Shown here: piece after piece, positions 36,355 to 44,248 of the stretch
How positions within the stretch are numbered: position 1 is the first letter of the stretch
Layout of the letters: each line of letters opens with the position of its first letter
DNA from: DATLGB01 sp963726825
Lineage (GTDB): Bacteria > Actinomycetota > Thermoleophilia > Solirubrobacterales > Solirubrobacteraceae
Assembly: GCA_963726825.1 (NCBI GenBank)
Contig: CAVSDT010000002.1
Coordinates: 1,116,001-1,180,000, forward strand
Direction of reading: 5' to 3'
DNA: 64,000 nucleotides
Translations under genes and position numbers: made by a program
Notes under the pieces: model-generated
What the model was told of the DNA's origin: nothing
The model's input: the letters and a program-made list of their open reading frames with translations, nothing else
The model's database searches: none

Positions 36355-37463
36355 GCGCGCAGGATCGCGGCCGCCCGCTCGCACACCGCGAGCGGCGGAA
36401 CGAGCGCCAGCCGGGCGAACCCCGCGCCCTGGGGCCCGAAGAACTCGCCCGGCGAGAGCACCACGCCACGCTCGAGCAGCTCCGGCGTGCGGCCGTGGGG
36501 GTCCGCGAGCCAGAGGAACATGGTCGCGTCGCTGCCGACCGACCGCAGGCCCGCGGCCTCGCAGGCCGGCAGCAGCACCGCGCGCTTGGCGGCGTAGGTG
36601 GCACGCATCGCCTCCACGTGGGCCTCGTCGTCCCAGGCGAGCACCGAGACCCGCTGGACGAACTCCTGGGGGACCGTGCCGACGTTGGGCCGGTAGCGCT
36701 TCAGGGCCGCGACGGCGGCGGGATCCCCGGCCACCCAGCCCGACCGGAACCCGGGCATCGCCGAGCGCTTGGACAGCGTGTTGAGCACGACGACGTTCGT
36801 GTGGTCGTCCAGTTCGAGCGCCGAGCGCGGCGGCTCGCCGAAGTAGATCTCCGAGTAGGCCTCGTCGGAGGCGAGGAGGAAGTCGTGCTCGCGGGCCAGC
36901 TCCGCGGCGCGCTCGAACAGCGACAGCGGCGCCACGCCCGCGGTCGGGTTGTTCGGGTAGTTGAGCCACAGCAGCCCGACGCGCTCCCAGGTGGCCGGGT
37001 CGACGGCGTCGAGGTCCGGCAGGAACCCGTTCGCCGCCGTCAGCGGGAGCTCGAGGATGCCCTTGCCGGCGAACAGGGCGCCACGCTCGGCCACCGGGTA
37101 GCAGGGGGAGGGCAGGGCGACGAGGTCCCCGCCCACGATCGACGCCAGGGAGAAGATGACCTCCTTGGTGCCCAGCGTGGGGATCACCTGCGTGTGGGGG
37201 TCGACCACCGCGCCGGTGCGGCGCAGGATCCACCCCGCGATCGCCGCCCGCAGCTCGGGCAGGCCCTCGGTGATCGGGTACGGGTTGACCTCGCCGACCG
37301 CGCCGGCGACGGCCGCGCGGACGAAGTCCGGCGTGCGCTCGCGCGGCTCGCCCATCCCGAAGTCGAGCACCTCCACGCCCGCCGCGGCCAAGCGGTCCTT
37401 CGCCGCCCGCAGGCGCACGAACGGGTACGGCTGCATCGCCTCGAGCGTCGGGTTGAGCCTCAC
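36351..37463 (-). CDS. dapC: Succinyldiaminopimelate transaminase DapC (class I aminotransferase)
   Basis: PLP-dependent aminotransferase of 370 aa. It has VLDFGMGEPRERTP near the N terminus, LGTKEVIFSLA, LWLNYPNNPTAGV (the NPTG-type motif), DEAYSEIYFGE and the PLP Lys in LNTLSKRSAMPGFRSGWVAG. The C-terminal domain includes FFGPQGAGFARLAL. Its GTG overlaps the dapE stop in GTGA, so the two are coupled. Next to dapE and dapD, it most likely converts N-succinyl-2-amino-6-ketopimelate to succinyl-DAP. A general aspartate-type transaminase is the alternative, but context favours DapC. Confidence 0.9.
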   Translation of the reverse strand: MRLNPTLEAMQPYPFVRLRAAKDRLAAAGVEVLDFGMGEPRERTPDFVRAAVAGAVGEVNPYPITEGLPELRAAIAGWILRRTGAVVDPHTQVIPTLGTKEVIFSLASIVGGDLVALPSPCYPVAERGALFAGKGILELPLTAANGFLPDLDAVDPATWERVGLLWLNYPNNPTAGVAPLSLFERAAELAREHDFLLASDEAYSEIYFGEPPRSALELDDHTNVVVLNTLSKRSAMPGFRSGWVAGDPAAVAALKRYRPNVGTVPQEFVQRVSVLAWDDEAHVEAMRATYAAKRAVLLPACEAAGLRSVGSDATMFLWLADPHGRTPELLERGVVLSPGEFFGPQGAGFARLALVPPLAVCERAAAILRA

Positions 37464-38497
37464 AGCCAGGCCGCCAGGGTCTCGTAGGCGCGGACGAGGT
37501 TGGCGATCTCGATCGCCTCGTCGCGCTTGTGCGCCTGCGCCGGTGACCCGGGCCCGAAGTTGACCGCCGGGATGCCGACCGCGGTCAGCTCGGCGACGGG
37601 CGTCCAGGCCTGCTTGGGGGCGACGTCGAGGCCGCCGGCGGCGATCAGCCGCTGGACGCGCGGGTGGCTGACCGAGACCGCCCCGCTGGGCGCGTTGCCG
37701 ACGATCTCGACCCGGCCGTGCTCGCCGCAGCGCTCCCGCAGCCACGCCTCGCCCTCCTCGGGGGTGCGCCCCGGCGCGTAGCGGCCGTTGAGCCAGCACT
37801 CGACGTGGTCGGGGACGACGTTGCCCGCGAGACCGCCCGCGATCCGCGTCACCGAGGCCACCTCGACGAACTCCAACCCGTCGAAGGCGACGTGCTGCGG
37901 GCCGTGGGAGGCGAGGTGCGCGATCCCGGCCGCGGCCCGCTCGATCGCGTTGTCGGCCAGCCACGGCCGCGCGGAGTGCCCGGCGATCCCGTCGAAGGTC
38001 CAGCGCGCGTTGAGGTTGCCGAGGCAGCCGGCGTGGATCGCGCAGTCCGTCGGCTCGAGGACGATCGCCACCTCGCAGTCCAGCTTGGCCGGCTCGCGAG
38101 CGAGCAGCGGCGTGAGCGCGGTGTCGACGAACGGCAGCTCCTCGCGGGGGAAGAACACCGCGGAGGCCGCGTGTCCGGCGAGGAGCAGCTCGATCATCAC
38201 CGCGAGGCCGCCCTTCATGTCCGAGGCGCCGAGACCGTGCACGCGCTGGGCGTCGCGCGAACCGGGCCGGTTGCCCTGCGCCGGGACGGTGTCGAGGTGG
38301 CCCGTCAGCAGGACGTCGGGCCGGGCCGGCAGTCCCGCGGGCCGCGCCAGCAGGCACAGGTCGCCCAGGTCCTCGACCTCGCACCCGCCGGCGGCGAGCA
38401 CCGCGGCGACGTGCTCGAAGAGCGCGCCCTCCTCGTGAGACTCCGATGCGATGTCCACGAGCTCGAGCGTCCGGGCGGCGAGACGGTCGGCGGACAT
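37460..38497 (-). CDS. dapE: Succinyl-diaminopimelate desuccinylase DapE
   Basis: Two-zinc M20 hydrolase that releases LL-DAP. The 345-aa protein has LLTGHLDTVPAQG (first metal His/Asp), GLGASDMKGGLAVM (bridging Asp), FFPREELPFVD (catalytic Glu-Glu), VLEPTDCAIHAGCLGNLNAR, the lid-domain HSARPWLADNAI and the last metal His in QAHKRDEAIEIAN. The length is that of the actinobacterial DapE (Rv1202-type). ATG 38497 lies 6 nt from a minus-strand TAGCCT -10 box which overlaps the -10 of the divergent DUF429 gene. First gene of the dapE-dapC unit. Confidence 0.94.
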   Translation of the reverse strand: MSADRLAARTLELVDIASESHEEGALFEHVAAVLAAGGCEVEDLGDLCLLARPAGLPARPDVLLTGHLDTVPAQGNRPGSRDAQRVHGLGASDMKGGLAVMIELLLAGHAASAVFFPREELPFVDTALTPLLAREPAKLDCEVAIVLEPTDCAIHAGCLGNLNARWTFDGIAGHSARPWLADNAIERAAAGIAHLASHGPQHVAFDGLEFVEVASVTRIAGGLAGNVVPDHVECWLNGRYAPGRTPEEGEAWLRERCGEHGRVEIVGNAPSGAVSVSHPRVQRLIAAGGLDVAPKQAWTPVAELTAVGIPAVNFGPGSPAQAHKRDEAIEIANLVRAYETLAAWL

Positions 38498-38503
38498 GGC
38501 CGG

Positions 38504-38513
38504 AGGCTATCTT
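38504..38513. promoter_or_regulatory. Overlapping divergent -10 boxes between dapE and DUF429 gene
   Basis: The minus-strand TAGCCT (plus positions 38504-38509) ends 6 nt from the dapE ATG. The plus-strand TATCTT (38508-38513) ends 9 nt from the DUF429 ATG. They share the TA at 38508-38509, and the two start codons are separated by only 25 bp. Each -35 would lie within or next to the opposite gene. Confidence 0.55.
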
Positions 38514-38522
38514 CCCGCCTCC

Positions 38523-39332
38523 ATGCGCTACTGCGGGATCGACGTCTCCGCCCGGTCGGGCAACCAGCAGCTCGTGACGCTCCATGAGCGCCGCGGCTCC
38601 GGCGGGCTCGAGCTCGTGGCCACCTTCTACGCCCCCGGGTCGGTCGCGGAGGTCGCGGCCACCATCCAGGGCTTCGGCGCATCGGCGGTCGTCGGGATCG
38701 ACGCGCCGTCGGGTCACCGCCTCGACCTGCTGCAGCGCGGGGCGGCGCTGCGCGAGACGCTCGGCGTCCCCGAGGGGCGCTACGAGACGATGCGCGTCTG
38801 CGACACGCTGCTGTTCCGCCGCGGACTGCCGCTGTACCCGGTCCCCAACGCAAGCCAGCCGCGCAAGGCGTGGGACGCCTGGATGGACGTCGGCTTCGAG
38901 CTGTTCGCCGCGCTCGAGTGGCTCGGCCGCTACTTCCCGGCGCCCGGAGGCGCCTACGAGGCCGCCGTCGGCACCAACGCGGTCCACGAGGGGCGGCTGT
39001 TCGAGACCTATCCCGACGCGATCTTCTGCACCCTCCTCGGCCACCGCCCGTCGCCGAAGCGCACGCCGTGGGGCCTGCAACAGCGCATCGCCTCGCTCAA
39101 GCAGAAGGGCGTCGTGGACGAGGACGGCGGGCTCTGGCACCGCACGCTCGACGAGCTCGACGCCTGCGCCGCGGCCTACACCGCCTATGCCCTCGCCGCC
39201 GGGATCGGCACCTGGGTCGGGGACGTGGAGGAGGGCGTGATCGTCCTCCCGACCACCGACCTCGCCTCCCGCTACGACAAGCTGCCCCCGCCCGCCCGGG
39301 CGCCGCTGGTCAGCGCCGCCGCTCCCGCCTAG
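38523..39332 (+). CDS. DUF429-family protein
   Basis: The 269-aa protein matches the DUF429 group, an RNase H-fold family of unknown role that includes predicted nucleases. Visible are the first strand with Asp, MRYCGIDVSARSGNQQLVTL, the second acidic strand VVGIDAPSGHRLD, the segment ETMRVCDTLLFRRGLPLY, the YEAAVGTNAVHEGRLFETYP motif and the final strand-helix with Asp in LDELDACAAAYTAYALA. The three acidic positions of the fold therefore appear intact. It is divergent from dapE with overlapping promoters, and its TAG is shared with the nitrilase gene in CTAG at 39329-39332. Confidence 0.85.
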   Translation: MRYCGIDVSARSGNQQLVTLHERRGSGGLELVATFYAPGSVAEVAATIQGFGASAVVGIDAPSGHRLDLLQRGAALRETLGVPEGRYETMRVCDTLLFRRGLPLYPVPNASQPRKAWDAWMDVGFELFAALEWLGRYFPAPGGAYEAAVGTNAVHEGRLFETYPDAIFCTLLGHRPSPKRTPWGLQQRIASLKQKGVVDEDGGLWHRTLDELDACAAAYTAYALAAGIGTWVGDVEEGVIVLPTTDLASRYDKLPPPARAPLVSAAAPA

Positions 39333-40120
39333 CGCGGGCGGACGTCGAAGCGGCGGTTGGCCAGCGACGGGTTGCGCTCGCGCACCGCGGCCAGGCGGGC
39401 CGGGTCGAGCGTCGCCACCGCCACGCCGGGCGCCTCGCCGGCGGCCGCGAGCACGACGCCCATCGGGTCCACGATGAGCGACTGACCGGCGCACGCCGGA
39501 CCGGTCTGGCCCGCCGCGACCACGAACGCCGTGTTCTCGATCGCCCGGGCGCGCGCCAGCGTCGTCCAGTGGTCCTCCTTCGCCGGCCCGGACGCCCACG
39601 CCGCCGGGACGAGCACCACCTCGACACCGGCGTCGACCAGCCAGCGCGCCTGCTCCGGGAAGCGCAGGTCGTAGCAGGTCATGGCCGCGAACCGCAGGCC
39701 CCCGGCCGTCCAGGTCGCCGGGGCGACGACGTCCGCCGCCCGGAGCTGATCGGACTCACGGAAGCCGAACGCGTCGTAGAGATGGACCTTGCGATACAGC
39801 GCCGCCACGGCGCCGTCGGGCGCGACCGTCAGCAGCGTGTTGGAGGCCCGGTCGCCGTCGAGCGCCTCGGTCATGCCGGCCACGAGCGCCACGCGATGCT
39901 CGCGGGCGAGGGCGGCCAGGGCGACAGAGAACGGGCCGTCCAGCGCCTGTGCCCACGTGCGCTGGTCCCCCGCCGGGTCGAACGCCATCGAGTACTCGGG
40001 GAGGACGACCAGCTCGGCCCCGGCAGCGGCCGCGTCGGCCACGAGGCCGCCGATGACGTCGAGGTTGCGGGCCTCGTCCGCGGTGGCGGCGAACTGGCCG
40101 GCGGCGACGCGGACGGACAT
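39329..40120 (-). CDS. Carbon-nitrogen hydrolase (nitrilase superfamily)
   Basis: Amidase of 263 aa with the catalytic triad Glu in LVVLPEYSMAF (about 42), Lys in LYRKVHLYDAFGF (about 111) and Cys in FAAMTCYDLRFPEQARWL (about 147). The GFRESDQL and AWASGPAKEDHW segments match the Nit2/omega-amidase-like branch that hydrolyses deaminated glutathione or short dicarboxylate amides. The substrate here is unproven. ATG 40120 lies 6 nt from a minus-strand TAGGGT -10 box (40127-40132). It is divergent from hflX with a 32-bp gap. Confidence 0.9.
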   Translation of the reverse strand: MSVRVAAGQFAATADEARNLDVIGGLVADAAAAGAELVVLPEYSMAFDPAGDQRTWAQALDGPFSVALAALAREHRVALVAGMTEALDGDRASNTLLTVAPDGAVAALYRKVHLYDAFGFRESDQLRAADVVAPATWTAGGLRFAAMTCYDLRFPEQARWLVDAGVEVVLVPAAWASGPAKEDHWTTLARARAIENTAFVVAAGQTGPACAGQSLIVDPMGVVLAAAGEAPGVAVATLDPARLAAVRERNPSLANRRFDVRPR

Positions 40121-40126
40121 GCGGGC

Positions 40127-40146
40127 ACCCTAACCGGGCGTACACT
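40127..40146. promoter_or_regulatory. Back-to-back promoters for nitrilase gene and hflX
   Basis: The minus-strand TAGGGT (plus positions 40127-40132) serves the nitrilase gene and the plus-strand TACACT (40141-40146) serves hflX. Each ends 6 nt from its start codon. The whole divergent promoter region occupies 32 bp. Confidence 0.55.
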
Positions 40147-40152
40147 CAAGCG

Positions 40153-41448
40153 GTGATGGAGCAGCAGCAGCCGCGGGCGGTTCAACGCGCGTTCGCCGTC
40201 GGCATCGCGGAGGAGGGGGACGACCTCTCCGAGCTCGAGGAGCTCCTGCGCACCGCCGGCGTCGCGACCGTCGGGACGCTCGTGCAGCACCGCGACCAGC
40301 CCCACCCGCAGGTCTACCTCGGTACGGGCAAGGTCCGCGAGGTCAAGTCGCTCGCCAAGGCCGCGGACGCGAACCTCGTGGTCTGCGACGACGAGCTGAC
40401 GCCACGCCAGCAGCGCAACCTCGAGGACGAGCTCGACCTGCCGGTGCTCGACCGCACGTCGGTCATCCTCGACATCTTCGCCGGCCACGCCCAGACGGCC
40501 GAGGGCAAGCTCCAGGTCGAGCTCGCCCAGTTGGAGTACAACATGGCCCGCATGCGCGGGCTGTGGACGCACCTCGAGCGCCTGGGCGCGGGGCGCGGCG
40601 TCGGCGGCATCGGGACCCGCGGTCCGGGTGAGTCCCAGATCGAGACCGACCGCCGTCTCGCCCGCGACCGCATCGCCGCGCTGCGCCGGCGCCTCGAGGA
40701 GGTCAAGGCCCACCGCGGCACGATGCGCGCCGAGCGCGAGCGCACGCACCTGCCGACGATCGCCCTCGCCGGCTACACCAACGCGGGCAAGTCGACGCTG
40801 CTCAACGCGATCACGGGCAAGGAGGACGTGTCGGTCCGCGACCGCCTCTTCCACACGCTCGACCCGACGACGCGCACCGCGCGGATCGAGCATCGCACGT
40901 ACCTGGTCACCGACACCGTCGGCTTCATCCGCAAGCTCCCGCACGGGCTCGTCAACGCGTTCGCGGCGACGCTCGAGGAGACGATCCGGGCCGACCTGAT
41001 CCTCCACGTCGTCGACGGCTCCGCACCCGAGGAGGACCTCGAGATGATGCTCGGGGCCGTCCGCGAGGTGCTCGACGAGATCGGCGCCGGCGAGAACGAG
41101 CAGCTCCTCGTGCTCAACAAGGCCGACGCGATGGACGACGAGCGCCGCCGCGAGCTGTCCTTCCGCCATCCGGAGGGCCTGCTGGTCTCCGCCGCCACGG
41201 GCGAGGGCCTCGACGAGCTGGGGGTGCAGATCGGCGTCGCGTTCGAGCGCACGCTGATCGACGTCGACCTGCTGCTGCCCTACTCCGCCGGGGCGGTCCT
41301 GCATGAGCTCCATGAGCTCGACGGCGACCTCGAGCGCGAGGAGACCGAGGCCGGGACGCGGGTCAGCCTGCGCCTGCAGCGCCCCGTGGCCGCGCGCTTC
41401 GAGCGCTACGCGGTGGCCCGCAACGGCGCCTCGCCCGACCCGGCCTAG
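40153..41448 (+). CDS. hflX: Ribosome-associated GTPase HflX
   Basis: GTPase that splits stalled 70S ribosomes under stress. The 431-aa protein has the N-terminal HflX domain (VGTLVQHRDQPHPQVYLGTG, VCDDELTPRQQRNLEDEL, VLDRTSVILDIFAGHAQTAE) and the GGIGTRGPGESQIETDRR linker. The G domain has P-loop ALAGYTNAGKSTLLNAITG (near 207), the switch LFHTLDPTTRTARI, VTDTVGFIRKLPH and NKADAMD. Either GTG 40153 or the adjacent ATG 40156 may be the start; the -10 box fits both. The TAG is shared with the convergent MazG-like gene in CTAG at 41445-41448. It follows the dap genes as in other actinobacteria. Confidence 0.96.
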   Translation: MMEQQQPRAVQRAFAVGIAEEGDDLSELEELLRTAGVATVGTLVQHRDQPHPQVYLGTGKVREVKSLAKAADANLVVCDDELTPRQQRNLEDELDLPVLDRTSVILDIFAGHAQTAEGKLQVELAQLEYNMARMRGLWTHLERLGAGRGVGGIGTRGPGESQIETDRRLARDRIAALRRRLEEVKAHRGTMRAERERTHLPTIALAGYTNAGKSTLLNAITGKEDVSVRDRLFHTLDPTTRTARIEHRTYLVTDTVGFIRKLPHGLVNAFAATLEETIRADLILHVVDGSAPEEDLEMMLGAVREVLDEIGAGENEQLLVLNKADAMDDERRRELSFRHPEGLLVSAATGEGLDELGVQIGVAFERTLIDVDLLLPYSAGAVLHELHELDGDLEREETEAGTRVSLRLQRPVAARFERYAVARNGASPDPA

Positions 41449-41774
41449 CGGTCGTCGCCTGACCCGCGCAGCACGTCGCGGTCGCGGCGGGAGCGCAGCT
41501 TGTCGAGGTTGGCCGCCGCAACCGCCTCGAGCTCCAGCCCGGCCTCCGTGGCGACCTGCGCGACGTACCAGAGGACGTCGCCGAGCTCCTTGCCCAGCGC
41601 CTCGCGCCGCTCGGCGGTGAGAACGCCGCCGTCGTCGCGGAGCAGCTTCTTGACCTTCTCGGCCACCTCGCCCGCCTCGCCGCTGAGCCCGAGCGTGGGG
41701 TAGACGAGGTTGTTCCCGGCGTCCGGGTACACGGCGGTCGCCCGGGAGTCGCGCTGGTAGTCGGAGAGCTGCAT
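41445..41774 (-). CDS. MazG-like nucleotide pyrophosphohydrolase
   Basis: An all-alpha NTP pyrophosphatase-like protein of 109 aa with the metal-binding helix GLSGEAGEVAEKVKKLLRD (E-x-x-E pattern) and the second helix KELGDVLWYVAQVATEAGLE, with NLDKLRSRR at the end. Small MazG proteins of this type remove aberrant nucleotides; many are also phage-borne, but here composition matches the neighbours. ATG 41774 lies 8 nt from a minus-strand TAGCGT -10 box (41783-41788). It is divergent from the lipase gene and convergent with hflX. Confidence 0.9.
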   Translation of the reverse strand: MQLSDYQRDSRATAVYPDAGNNLVYPTLGLSGEAGEVAEKVKKLLRDDGGVLTAERREALGKELGDVLWYVAQVATEAGLELEAVAAANLDKLRSRRDRDVLRGSGDDR

Positions 41775-41806
41775 CGAACGGGACGCTACCGGGCATACGG
41801 GCGGGC

Positions 41807-42580
41807 ATGAGGAGCCTGGGGAGGACCTTGACGATCGCCGCCGCCTGCGTGGCGGCGCTCTCCGCCGCGCCTGCCGCGGCCGACGCGCTGGAGCCGCCAC
41901 CGCCGCCCGGCGCCAACGTGCCCTGCAAGCCGACCGCGGCGCACCCGGACCCCGTCGTCCTGGTCCACGGGACGTTCGCCAACCGGAGCAACTCCTTCCA
42001 GGCGCTCGCGCCGACGCTGAAGGCCAAGGGCTTCTGCGTCTACGCGCTCGACTACGGCGCCTACGCCGGCTCGGCGGCGCTGGGCATCTACGGGACCGGC
42101 CCGATCGCCCGCTCCGCCCGGCAGCTGCGCGACTACGTCGACGGCGTCCTGCGGGCGACGGGGGCCGCCAAGGTCGACATCGTCGGCCACTCCCAGGGCG
42201 GGATGATGCCGCGCTACTACATCAAGAACCTGGGCGGGGCGGCCAAGGTCGACGATCTCGTCGGGCTCTCGCCGTCCAACCACGGCACGAGCAACCCGTT
42301 CGCCGCACCCTCGGGCCTGCTGTGCCCCGCGTGCGCGCAGCAGGCCACCGGGTCGCCGTTTTTGACCGCGCTCAACGCGGGCGACGAGACGCCGGGCACG
42401 GTCCGCTACCGGGTGATCGCGACCCGCTACGACGAGGTCGTGATCCCGTACACCTCCGGCTTCCTCTCGGGGGCGACCAACATCACGCTGCAGAACCGCT
42501 ACCCGGCCGACCTCTCCGACCACCTGGCCATCCTCTACAGCCCCGGCGCGATCTCGCTCGTGCTCGGCGGGCTCGACTAG
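41807..42580 (+). CDS. Secreted lipase/esterase (alpha/beta hydrolase, class 2 lipase-like)
   Basis: Exported serine hydrolase of 257 aa. A signal peptide is visible (residues 1-27, TLTIAAACVAALSAAPAAAD). The oxyanion-hole region is VVLVHGTFANRSNSF and the nucleophile elbow is IVGHSQGGMMPRYYIKNLGG (Ser near 128). NHGTSNP follows, and the likely catalytic His is in SDHLAILYSP near the end. Two Cys in GLLCPACAQQATG could form a disulfide. This build matches actinobacterial extracellular triacylglycerol lipases of the LipA/estB type. Divergent from the MazG-like gene; the TAG is shared with the convergent binding-protein gene in CTAG. Confidence 0.9.
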   Translation: MRSLGRTLTIAAACVAALSAAPAAADALEPPPPPGANVPCKPTAAHPDPVVLVHGTFANRSNSFQALAPTLKAKGFCVYALDYGAYAGSAALGIYGTGPIARSARQLRDYVDGVLRATGAAKVDIVGHSQGGMMPRYYIKNLGGAAKVDDLVGLSPSNHGTSNPFAAPSGLLCPACAQQATGSPFLTALNAGDETPGTVRYRVIATRYDEVVIPYTSGFLSGATNITLQNRYPADLSDHLAILYSPGAISLVLGGLD

Positions 42581-43488
42581 GGCCGGTCGAGCAGGCCCTC
42601 GGAGCGCAGGAACGCGCGGGCGACGGCGGCCGGATCAGCGCCGGCGCTCGCCTTCGCGTTCATCCGCTGCATCGCCTCCGTCGTGAGCGCGGCGCTGACC
42701 CGGTTCAGCGGGACCTCCAGCGCCCGGCCGAACTCGGCGAGGACGTCGTCGGAGACGAGGGGCGCGACGTTCTGGGCCCCGAACAGGCCGCGCGGGTCGG
42801 TGAGGAGGCGGACGTCGTCGGCCGCCAGCTCGCCGTCGGTGGTGAAGACGCTGCCGGCGGTCAGGCGGCCGGCGCGCAGCGCGGCGTAGACCCTTCCGAT
42901 CGGCACCGAGCGATAACGGGCCTTGAGGTCGTAGACGTCCTGGAGGCCACGGAACCCCTGGAAGCGCGTGCGGTACTCCGGCGAGCCGCCGAGCGTGACG
43001 CGGCGCCCGAGCCGCCGCAGGTCCTCGAGGCTCGAGACGTGCTTCGCCGCGGCGGTCGTCTCGAGCATCCCGACGGCGTCCTTGTTCTCGAACGGGGTCA
43101 TGTCGAGCAGCCGGAACCCCCTGCCGCGCTCGAAGCGCTGGGCCGCGCGGTACGCGGTCCCCGGGTCCTGCGGGATGCGGCGCTCGCCCTTGACGACGGA
43201 CAGGATCGTCCCCGTGTACTCGGGGTAGACGTCGATCGCGTCAGCCTCCAGCGCCCGGTGCGTGACCTCCGTGGCGCCGATGTCGCGCTTGAGCTCGACC
43301 TTGATCCCCCGGGCGCGCAGCGCCTGCGCGTAGAGCTCGCCGAGCACGTGCTGCTCCGTGAAGTTCTTCGTCCCGAGCCGCACCGTCGCAACGTCGTCGC
43401 CGGAGCCACGCAGCCCGCGCCGCGGTTCCCCACCGCAGGCGACAAGGACCAGCATGAGCACGACCGCCGGCGGCACGAGCCTCCGCAT
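42577..43488 (-). CDS. Osmoprotectant (glycine betaine/choline) ABC substrate-binding lipoprotein, orphan
   Basis: The 303-aa protein begins with a lipoprotein signal (MRRLVPPAVVLMLVLVACGG; lipid Cys at about 18) and continues as an OpuC/ProX-type binding protein. Family segments are VRLGTKNFTEQHVLGELYAQ, KRDIGATEVTHRALEADAID, VYPEYTGTILSVV and VFTTDGELAADD. These proteins capture glycine betaine, choline or carnitine outside the membrane. No ABC permease or ATPase gene adjoins it, so it is either an orphan receptor or serves a transporter elsewhere. ATG 43488 gives the lipobox at the right distance; the longer in-frame start does not. Confidence 0.88.
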   Translation of the reverse strand: MRRLVPPAVVLMLVLVACGGEPRRGLRGSGDDVATVRLGTKNFTEQHVLGELYAQALRARGIKVELKRDIGATEVTHRALEADAIDVYPEYTGTILSVVKGERRIPQDPGTAYRAAQRFERGRGFRLLDMTPFENKDAVGMLETTAAAKHVSSLEDLRRLGRRVTLGGSPEYRTRFQGFRGLQDVYDLKARYRSVPIGRVYAALRAGRLTAGSVFTTDGELAADDVRLLTDPRGLFGAQNVAPLVSDDVLAEFGRALEVPLNRVSAALTTEAMQRMNAKASAGADPAAVARAFLRSEGLLDRP

Positions 43489-43504
43489 CGGCGTTGAACC
43501 TAGT

Positions 43505-44248
43505 TCAGATCCCGGCGGCGCGCCTGGCCGCCGCGTGCGCGGCGTCCTCGAGCGCATCGTCGAGCGGGACGAGGCTGCCGGGCGCCAGGCCGAGCGCCGT
43601 CGCGATCAGCCAGTCCGCCAGCCAGGCGTTCTTGGGCAGCAGCGGCCCGTGCAGGTAGGTGCCGAGGACGTTGCCCTCCAGGACGCCCTCGAAGCCGGAG
43701 GCGCCGTCGTTGCCGTGGCCGGCGAGGACGCGACCCAACGGGGTCGCGCCGGGGCCGAGCCGCGTGCGCCCGCCGTGGTTCTCGAAGCCGGCGAGCGTCC
43801 GCGGACCGGCGAGGCCGGGAAGGGTGACCTCGATGGCGACGTTGCCGATCAAGCGCGGGCCCTCGGCGCGAACGGTGCGCAGGTCCACGAGCCCCGAACC
43901 GGGGAGCGAGCGCCCCGGTGCGAGCTCGTAGTCGGCGCCGAGCAGCTGGTAGCCGCCGCAGACGGCGAAGACGACGGCGCCGCGGTCGGCGGCGGCATGG
44001 AGGGCGTCGCGCTTGACCGTCGCGAGGTCCTCGGCGCACAGGGCCTGGTCGCGGTCCTGGCCGCCGCCGAGGTAGAGGAGGTCATGGGCCTCGGGGTCCA
44101 GCGCCTCGCCGATCTGGGCCCCGGCGAGCTCGAAGCCGATCCCGCGCCACTCGCAGCGCCGTTGCAGGAACAGGAGGTTCCCGCGGTCGGCGTAGATGTT
44201 CATCAGGTCCGGGTACAGCGCGCAGACCCGCAGCGTCGTCTCAGCCAC
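43505..44248 (-). CDS. gatD: Lipid II isoglutaminyl synthase, glutaminase subunit GatD
   Basis: CobB/CobQ-type class I glutamine amidotransferase of 247 aa. It starts LRVCALYPDLMNIYADRGN, has LLYLGGGQDRDQ, the catalytic Cys in VFAVCGGYQLLG (near 94), GFENHGGRT and the His in LGTYLHGPLLPKNAWLAD. These segments are diagnostic of GatD, which feeds ammonia to MurT for amidating the D-Glu of lipid II. The GTG start overlaps the preceding methyltransferase gene by 8 nt. Operon order is lipid kinase - murT - methyltransferase - gatD, all overlapping. Confidence 0.94.
   Translation of the reverse strand: MAETTLRVCALYPDLMNIYADRGNLLFLQRRCEWRGIGFELAGAQIGEALDPEAHDLLYLGGGQDRDQALCAEDLATVKRDALHAAADRGAVVFAVCGGYQLLGADYELAPGRSLPGSGLVDLRTVRAEGPRLIGNVAIEVTLPGLAGPRTLAGFENHGGRTRLGPGATPLGRVLAGHGNDGASGFEGVLEGNVLGTYLHGPLLPKNAWLADWLIATALGLAPGSLVPLDDALEDAAHAAARRAAGI

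Noticed and set aside
41445..41774. MazG-like gene as prophage remnant
   Set aside because: Composition and the promoter pattern match the neighbours, and no other phage gene is nearby.
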